The notes under the pieces: generated by a model
Database searches by the model: none
The model's input: the letters and a program-made list of their open reading frames with translations, nothing else
What the model was told of the DNA's origin: nothing
Source of the DNA: Panorpa germanica
Taxonomy: Eukaryota; Arthropoda; Insecta; Mecoptera; Panorpidae
Length of the DNA: 64,000 bases
Direction: 5' to 3'
Assembly: GCA_963678705.1 (NCBI GenBank)
Contig: CAVMBN010000220.1
Coordinates: 124,001 to 188,000, forward strand
Made by a program: the position numbers and the translations under genes
In this document: piece after piece, positions 57,766 to 64,000 of the stretch
How positions within the stretch are numbered: the stretch's first letter is position 1
Layout: each line of letters opens with the position of its first letter

Positions 57766-59352
57766 CTAACCTAATTATTATCACTTTTTTGTCTATCGCA
57801 CTTAATAATGTCTTATATCAAACATCAAAGTTACAATTTTGAAGTTATGTTTATAAGACCGCGTGTACGCGTAATGAAAAATTCGTTTTTAACACTGGTT
57901 TCCAACTGTCAAACTTTTGTAAAAACACTTTGTTTAGGGTAAATTAACACAAATTTAAAACAAACTGAAATACTTTTCGTTTGAAAAAGTCTTCATATAA
58001 TTTATTTAATTTTTTTCCATAATTAATTTCTCACTTTTAATCATTTTTTTCACCTAAAGTAGCAGTAGCCGATCACACACATAGTATATAGGAACCACTT
58101 GTGTTGCAAAGCAATATTAACGTCCTTGTTAACCAATACGTAGGTCTTCCTTTTTGTATTAAGTCCCATCTGTCTTAGCAGAGCTTATGCATATATGCAT
58201 TCATCTCTTTAGCAATATATTTGGTATCGTCTCCAGACTTTTATCCTACAGCCGCATTAACTTTAAATCCTAGAAATTTGTCTCATTAATTTTAAATCAT
58301 CAAAATTTGATTTTTTCAGTTCTAGCGTAATTTGTACTTGAGTATGTGCATAAGTGATTTTTAAATCTAAAGGAATTGTCCCCAATATCACTTGCACCAT
58401 TTCTGTAGATACAGTTCTGCAACAACGCGTCATCGTCAATAACATAGTTTTTTGCATGGAAGATCTGGAAGATTGATCCTGTAATACCATGCCGAAGCAC
58501 AATACACAACCATTGGCCTAAATGCCCCCTTGTGTAGTGTCGGCATAGTTGCTGAGTTTAAGCTTCATTCCGTCCTTGTGACACGCGCAAGGTGTGTTAC
58601 AAGTTTATCATTCGTTGTTACCGTATTTGTTTTGTAGCTTTGTAGCTTCAAGAAACTACAGATTTTATCTATAGCAGGTCGAGAATAACTTTCTAGTTGT
58701 TCTGTACTATTTGCACCGATAAGGATCACATTATCGTTGGCAAAACATACGTTTACACAACCTTTCGAGTGAGAAACATAGTTCTCGTCGAATACCATGT
58801 TTCAGAGCTAAGGCCCCATTACGGATCGCTAAGGACAACCTTTAGATAGTTGCCTTTTTATGGAACGGTATTCGGTTTGTAAAATTAATGTTCGACAATG
58901 AAAATAGTTCTCCATAGCGCAGTAGACGTACCTAGAGGTTTTTGCCGGTCTAATTCTTTGAAGGACACTTGGCTACCACACAATATTAACGGCACACTGA
59001 ATTTCTATAAATATCTCATGTACATACTTGTACTTATGCCTACTTACTTACCATTTGTTTGTTACCATTGTATGTTCATGAACGATCAATCACTATTTCC
59101 AAGAAAACCGCATATATTGTTCACTTAATTACTTATAACAATTAATACACTCTCTTTATTATTTAAAACACGCATTTATATAAACTAATTCTTATGTTTT
59201 AATATTATTTATAGTTATTGTTAATCGACTTACTTGATAGTAGGCGGCAACCTTTCGTCTTCCGTATATTTGTAGTGTTTATATGAGGTCTTCCTTATAT
59301 AGCTCGACAGATTTCTTTAATTTCTTAACCACTTGATGTTTTAGAACTAACA
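57766..59352 (-). repeat. Monomer M20 (1,587 bp), trimer position b
   Basis: Type b, matching M17, including agcagtagccgatc and the tatatagg variant. Confidence 0.94.
58134..59117 (-). pseudogene. R1-type ORF2 relic (M20)
   Basis: Frames 58565-58798 (FANDN) and 58263-58502. Confidence 0.72.
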
Positions 59353-60938
59353 CTAACCTAATTATTATAACTTTTTTGTCTATCGCACTTATTAATGTCT
59401 TATATCAAACATCAAAGTTACAATTTTGAGGTTATGTTTATAAGACCGCGTGTACGCGTAATGATAATTTGTTTTTAACACTGGTTTCCAACTGTCAACC
59501 TTTTGTAAAAACACTTTGTTTAGAATAAATTAACACAAATTTAAAACAAACTTAAATACTTTTCTTTTGAAAAAGTATTCATATAATTTATTTAATTTTT
59601 CTCCGTAATTAATTTCTCACTTTTATTCACTTTTTTCACCTAAAGTAGCAGGAGCCGATCACACACATAGTAGATAGGAACCACTTGTGTTGCAAAGCAA
59701 TATTAACGTCCTTGTAAACCAATACGTAGGTCTTCCTTTTTGTATTAAGTCCCATCTGTCTTGCCAGAGCTTATGCATATATGCATTCATCTTTTAAGCA
59801 ATATATTTGGTATCGTCTTTAGACTTTTATCCTACAGCCGCATAACCTTTAAATCCTCGAAATTTGTCGCAATAATTTTAAATCATCAAATTTTTATTTT
59901 TTTAGTTCTAGCGTAATTTGAACTTGAGTAAGTGCATGAGTGATTTTTAAATCTAAAGGAATTGTCCCCAATATAACCTGCACCACTTCTGTAGATACAA
60001 TTCTGCAACAACTCGTCATCGTCAATAACAAAGTTCTTTGCATAGAAGATCTGGAAGAATAATCCTGTAATACCATGCCGAAGCAAAATACACAATCATT
60101 GGCATAAATGCCCTTTTGTATAGTGTCGGCAAAGTTGCCGAGTTTAAGCTTTATTCCGTCCTTGTGACACGCGCAAGGTGTGTTACAAGTTTATCATTCG
60201 TTGTTACCGTATTTGTTTCGTAGCTTTGTAGCTTCAAGTAACTACAGATTTTATCTATAGCAGGTCGAGAACGGCTTTCTAGTTGTTCTGTACTATTTGC
60301 ACCGATAAGGATCACATTATCGTTGGCAAAACATACGTCTACACAACCTTTAGAGTGAGAAACACAGTTCGTGTCGAATACCATGTTTCAGAGCTCAGGC
60401 CCCATTACAGATCGCTGAGGACAACCTTTAGAGAGTTGCCTTTTCATGGAACGGTAATCGGTTTGTAAAATTAATGTTCGACAATGAAAATAGTTCTCCA
60501 TAGCGCAGTAGACGTACCTAGAGGTTTTTGCCGGTCTAATTCTTTGAAGGTCACTTGGCCACCAGACATTATCAAAGGCACACTGAATTTCTATAAATAT
60601 CTCATGTACATACTTGTACTTATGCCTACTTACTTACCATTTGTTTGATACCATTGAATGTTCATGAACGATCAATCACTATTTCCAGGAAAACCGCATA
60701 TATTGTTCACTTAATTACTTATAACAATTAATACACTCTCTTTATTATTTAAAACACGCATTTATATAAACTAATTCTTATGTTTTAATATTATTTATAG
60801 TTATTGTTAATCGACTTACTTAATAGTGGGCGGCAACCTTTTGTCTTCCGTATATTTGTAGTGTTTATATGAGGTCTTTCTTATATATCTCTACAGATTT
60901 CTTAAATTTCTTAACCACTTCAAGTTTTAGCACTAACA
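59353..60938 (-). repeat. Monomer M21 (1,586 bp), trimer position c
   Basis: Type c, matching M18 but lacking the Helitron-like insertion. It therefore records the empty target site (gttttaatattatttatag at about 60782). Confidence 0.94.
59720..60704 (-). pseudogene. R1-type ORF2 relic (M21)
   Basis: Frames 60151-60384 (FANDN) and 59894-60076. Confidence 0.72.
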
Positions 60939-61910
60939 CTAACCTAATTATTATCACTTTTTTTGTCTATCGCACTTATTAATGTCTTATTTCAAACATT
61001 AAAGTAACAATTTTGAGGTTATGTTTATAAGACCGCGTGTACGCGTAATGAAAAATTCGTTTTTAACACTGGTTTCCAACTGTCAAACTTTTGTAAAAAC
61101 AGTTTGTTTAGGGTAAATTAACACAAATTTAAAACAAACTTAAATCCTTTTCGTTTGAAAAAGTATTCATATAATTTATTTAATTTTTTTCTATATTTAA
61201 TTTTTCACTTTTAATCACTTTTTTCACCTAAAGTAGCAGGAGCCGATCACACACATAGTAGATAGGAACCACTTGTGTTGCAAAGCAATATTAACGTCCT
61301 TGTAAACCAATACGTAGGTCTTCCTTTTGTATTAAGTCCCATCTGTCTTGCCAGAGCTTATGCATATATGCATTCATCTTTTTGGCAATATATTTGGTAT
61401 CGTCTCCAGACTTTTATCCTACAGCCGCATTACCTTTAAATCCTCGAAATTTGTCGCAATAATTTTAAATCATCAAAATTTGATTTTTTCAGTTCTAGCG
61501 TAATTTGTACTTGAGTAAGTGCATGAGTGATTTTTAAATCTAAAGGAATTGTCCCCAATATCACCTGCACCACTTCTGTAGATACAGTTCTGCAACAACG
61601 CGTCATCGTCAATAATATAGTTTTTTGCATGGAAGATCTGGAAGATTGATCCTGTAATACCATGCCAAATCACAATACACAACCATTGGCATAAATGCCC
61701 CCTTGTATAGTGTCGGCATAGTTGCCGAGTTTAAGCTTCATTCCGTCCTTGTGACACGCGCAAGGTGTGTTAAAAGTTTATCATTCGTTGTTACCGTATT
61801 TGTTTTGTAGCTTTGTAGCTTCAAGAAACTACAGATTTTATCTATAGCAGGTCGAGAACGGCTTTCTAGTTGTTCTGTACTATTTGCACCGATTTGCACC
61901 GATACTAACA
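60939..61910 (-). repeat. Monomer M22, deleted (972 bp)
   Basis: It stops at tttgcaccgatttgcaccgat (a short direct repeat) and joins straight to actaacactaacctaatt of the next monomer. About 610 bp are lost, including RT motifs A-C. Confidence 0.93.
61308..61900 (-). pseudogene. R1-type ORF2 relic, motifs A-C deleted (M22)
   Basis: Keeps the C-terminal block, RTVSTEV...PLDLKI (61436-61663) and the EQLES region, then ends at the deletion junction. Confidence 0.7.
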
Positions 61911-63498
61911 CTAACCTAATTATTATCACTTTTTTTGTCTATCGCACTAATTAATGTCTTATTTCAAACATCAAAGTTACAATTTTGAGGTTATGTTTAT
62001 AAGACCGCGTGTACGCGTAATGAAAAATTCGTTTTTAACACTGGTTTCCAACTGTCAAACTTTTGTAAAAACAGTTTGTTTAGGGTAAATTAACACAAAT
62101 TTAAAACAAACTTAAATCCTTTTCGTTTGAAAAAGTATTCATATAATTTATTTAATTTTTTTCTATAATTAATTTTTCACTTTTAATCACTTTTTTCACC
62201 TAAAGTAGCAGGAGCCGATCACACACATAGTAGATAGGAACCACTTGTGTTGCAAAGCAATATTAACGTCCTTGTAAACCAATACGTAGGTCTTCCTTTT
62301 GTATTAAGTCCCATCTGTCTTGCCAGAGCTTATGCATATATGCATTCATCTTTTTGGCAATATATTTGGTATCGTCTCCAGACTTTTATCCTACAGCCGC
62401 ATTAACTTTAAATCCTCGAAATTTGTCGCAATAATTTTAAATCATCAAAATTTGATTTTTTCCGTTCTAGCGTAATTTTTACTTGAGTAAGTGCATGAGT
62501 GATTTTTAAATCTAAAGGAATTGTCCCCAATATCACCTGCACCACTTCTGTAGATACAGTTCTGCACTAGCGCGTCATCGTCAATAACATAGTTCTTTGC
62601 ATGGAAGATATGGAAGATTGATCCTGTAATACCATGCCGAAGCACAATACACAACCATTGGCATAAATGCCCCCTTGTATAGTGTCGGCATAGTTGCCGA
62701 GTTTAAGCTTCATTCCGTCCTTGTGACACGCGCAAGGTGTGTTACAAGTTTATCATTCGTTGTTACCGTATTTGTTTTGTAGCTTTGTAGCTTCAAGAAA
62801 CTACAGATTTTATCTATAGCAGGTCGAGAACGGCTTTCTAGCTGTTCTGTACTATTTGCACCAATAAGGATCACATTATCGTTGGCAAAACATACGTTTA
62901 CCCAAACCTTTTGAGTGAGAAACACAGTTCTCGTCGAATACCATGTTCCAGAGCTCAGGCCCCATTACAAATCGCTAAGGACAACCTTTAGATAGTTGTC
63001 TTTTCATGGAACGGTAATCGGTTTGCAAAATGAATGTTCGACAATGAAAATAGTTTTCCATAGCGCAGTAGACGTACCTAGAGGTTTTTGCCGGTCTAAT
63101 TCTTTGAAGTTCACTTGGCCACCAGACATTATTAAAGGCACACTAAATTTCTATAAATATCTCATGTACATACTTGTACTTATGCCTACTTACTTACCAT
63201 TTGTTTGTTACCATTTAATGTTCATGAACTATCAATCACTATTTCCAAGAAAACCGCATATATTGTTCACTTAATCACTTATAACAATTAATACACTCTC
63301 TTTATTATTTAAAACACGCATTTATATAAACTAATTCTTATGTTTTAATATTATTTATAGTTAATGTTAATCGACTTACTTGATAGTGGGTGGCAACCTT
63401 TCATCTTCCGTATATTTGTAGTGTTTATATGAGGTCTTCTATATATAGCTCTACAGATTTCTTTAATTTCTTAACCACTTGATGTTTTAGAACTAACA
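61911..63498 (-). repeat. Monomer M23 (1,588 bp)
   Basis: Left and middle parts are type a (M19-like, with the same frameshift). The right end (tctttaatttcttaaccac, ttagaactaac) is type b, so it looks recombinant. Confidence 0.93.
62280..63265 (-). pseudogene. R1-type ORF2 relic (M23)
   Basis: Frame 62710-62925 (FANDN, EQLES) begins after the one-base insertion shared with M19. The post-RT block is altered near 62567 (gcactagcgcg in place of gcaacaacgcg). Confidence 0.7.
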
Positions 63499-64000
63499 CT
63501 AACCTAATTATTATAACTTTTTTGTCTATCGCACCTAATAATGTCTTATATCAAACATCAAAGTTACAATTTTGAGGTTATGTTTATAAGACCGCGTGTA
63601 CGCGTAATGATAATTTGTTTTTAACACTGGTTTCCAACTGTCAAACTTTTGTAAAAACACTTTGTTTAGAATAAATTAACACAAATTTAAAACAAACTTA
63701 AATACTTTTCGTTTGAAAAAGTATTCATATAATTTATTTAATTTTTCTCCGTAATTAATTTCTCACTTTTATTCACTTTTTTCACCTAAAGTAGCAGGAG
63801 CCGATCACACACATAGTAGATAGGAACCACTTGTGTTGCAAAGCAATATTGTTCACTTAATTTACCGCATATATTGTTCACTTAATCACTTAAAACAATT
63901 AATACACTCTCTTTATTATTTAAAACACGCATTTATATAAACAAATTCTTATGTTTTAATATTATTTATAGTTAATGTTATTCGACTTACTTGATAGTGG
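63499..64000 (-). repeat. Monomer M24, partial and internally deleted
   Basis: Type c left end (aatgataatttg). At about 63850 gcaaagcaatatt joins to gttcacttaatttaccgcatatattg, removing about 1 kb that held the RT relic. The window ends inside it. Confidence 0.9.

Larger units (their letters stand above)
1..64000. repeat. Tandem satellite array, ~1.58-kb monomer, 24 copies
   Basis: The whole window is a head-to-tail array. I set the monomer boundary at the phrase ctaacctaattattatc, which recurs at 1, 9222, 10798, 12373, 13958, 15533, 17059, 26268, 35477, 37052, 39929, 41516, 43104, 50196, 51783, 53370, 56179, 57766, 59353, 60939, 61911 and 63499; a deletion variant of it occurs at 38910 and 49177. 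Once inserted elements are subtracted, full monomers are 1,575-1,588 bp. M1-M10 form one subfamily and M16-M24 another, with M11-M15 mixed. All copies share orientation. There is no host gene between monomers. Confidence 0.97.

Noticed and set aside
54300-60468. 61-codon plus-strand frames in M18 and M21 (MFCTICTDKDHI)
   Set aside because: Antisense to the motif C region of the relic; present only where two monomers of the same type share a lost stop.
1-64000. CRISPR array or bacterial operon
   Set aside because: The repeats are 1.6 kb and contiguous, and all recognisable genes are eukaryotic retrotransposon genes.

Overview
The window is one continuous block of eukaryotic heterochromatin-type DNA with no host gene. 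It is AT-rich and consists of about 24 head-to-tail copies (M1-M24) of a satellite with a monomer of about 1,576-1,588 bp, interrupted by three kinds of transposable element. An insect is most likely, probably a moth or butterfly. The reasons are a Jockey-type non-LTR retrotransposon, an R1-clade reverse transcriptase relic, and an element whose ends resemble lepidopteran non-autonomous Helitrons. A sex-chromosome (W), telomere-proximal or pericentromeric location is plausible but not shown by the sequence.

The satellite is itself derived from a transposon. About 985 bp of each monomer, read on the minus strand, is a decayed internal piece of an R1-clade retrotransposon ORF2. It runs from an RT motif near GF-x-G-x-S, through motif A, motif B (SKGCPQ/SKGRPQ) and a ruined motif C (FANDN), to the post-RT block (RTVSTEV...GTIPLDLKI) and a C-terminal W-x3-W...KGR-x-TYW block. 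Both catalytic aspartate positions are altered. The remaining roughly 590 bp is non-coding and AT-rich; nearly every monomer that keeps it has the same GC-rich inverted repeat (CGCGTGTACGCG).

Layout. 0-38 kb (M1-M10): a homogeneous subfamily. M1, M7 and M8 carry the same 7.63-kb LTR retrotransposon (497-8128, 17546-25174, 26755-34383) at the same base with the same TAAC duplication, so one ancient insertion was multiplied with the array. The element is on the minus strand, primes from tRNA-Leu, encodes only Gag (451 aa) and has no recognisable pol. 38-50 kb (M10-M15): rearranged monomers, including two that share one deletion junction (M11, M15). A 4.48-kb Jockey-type element with an 11-bp target duplication sits in M14 (44316-48790); its ORF1 is open and its ORF2 is broken. 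50-64 kb (M16-M24): a more diverged subfamily organised as a trimeric higher-order repeat of about 4.76 kb. A 1.19-kb Helitron-like element interrupts M18 (54808-55998), and the last monomers are deleted.

Nothing here forms a working cellular pathway. The coherent story is of layered parasitism: a retrotransposon fragment became a satellite, the satellite took in other elements, and unequal exchange and conversion spread some of them (the Gag-only LTR element) while others (Jockey, Helitron) arrived later and remain single-copy in the window.
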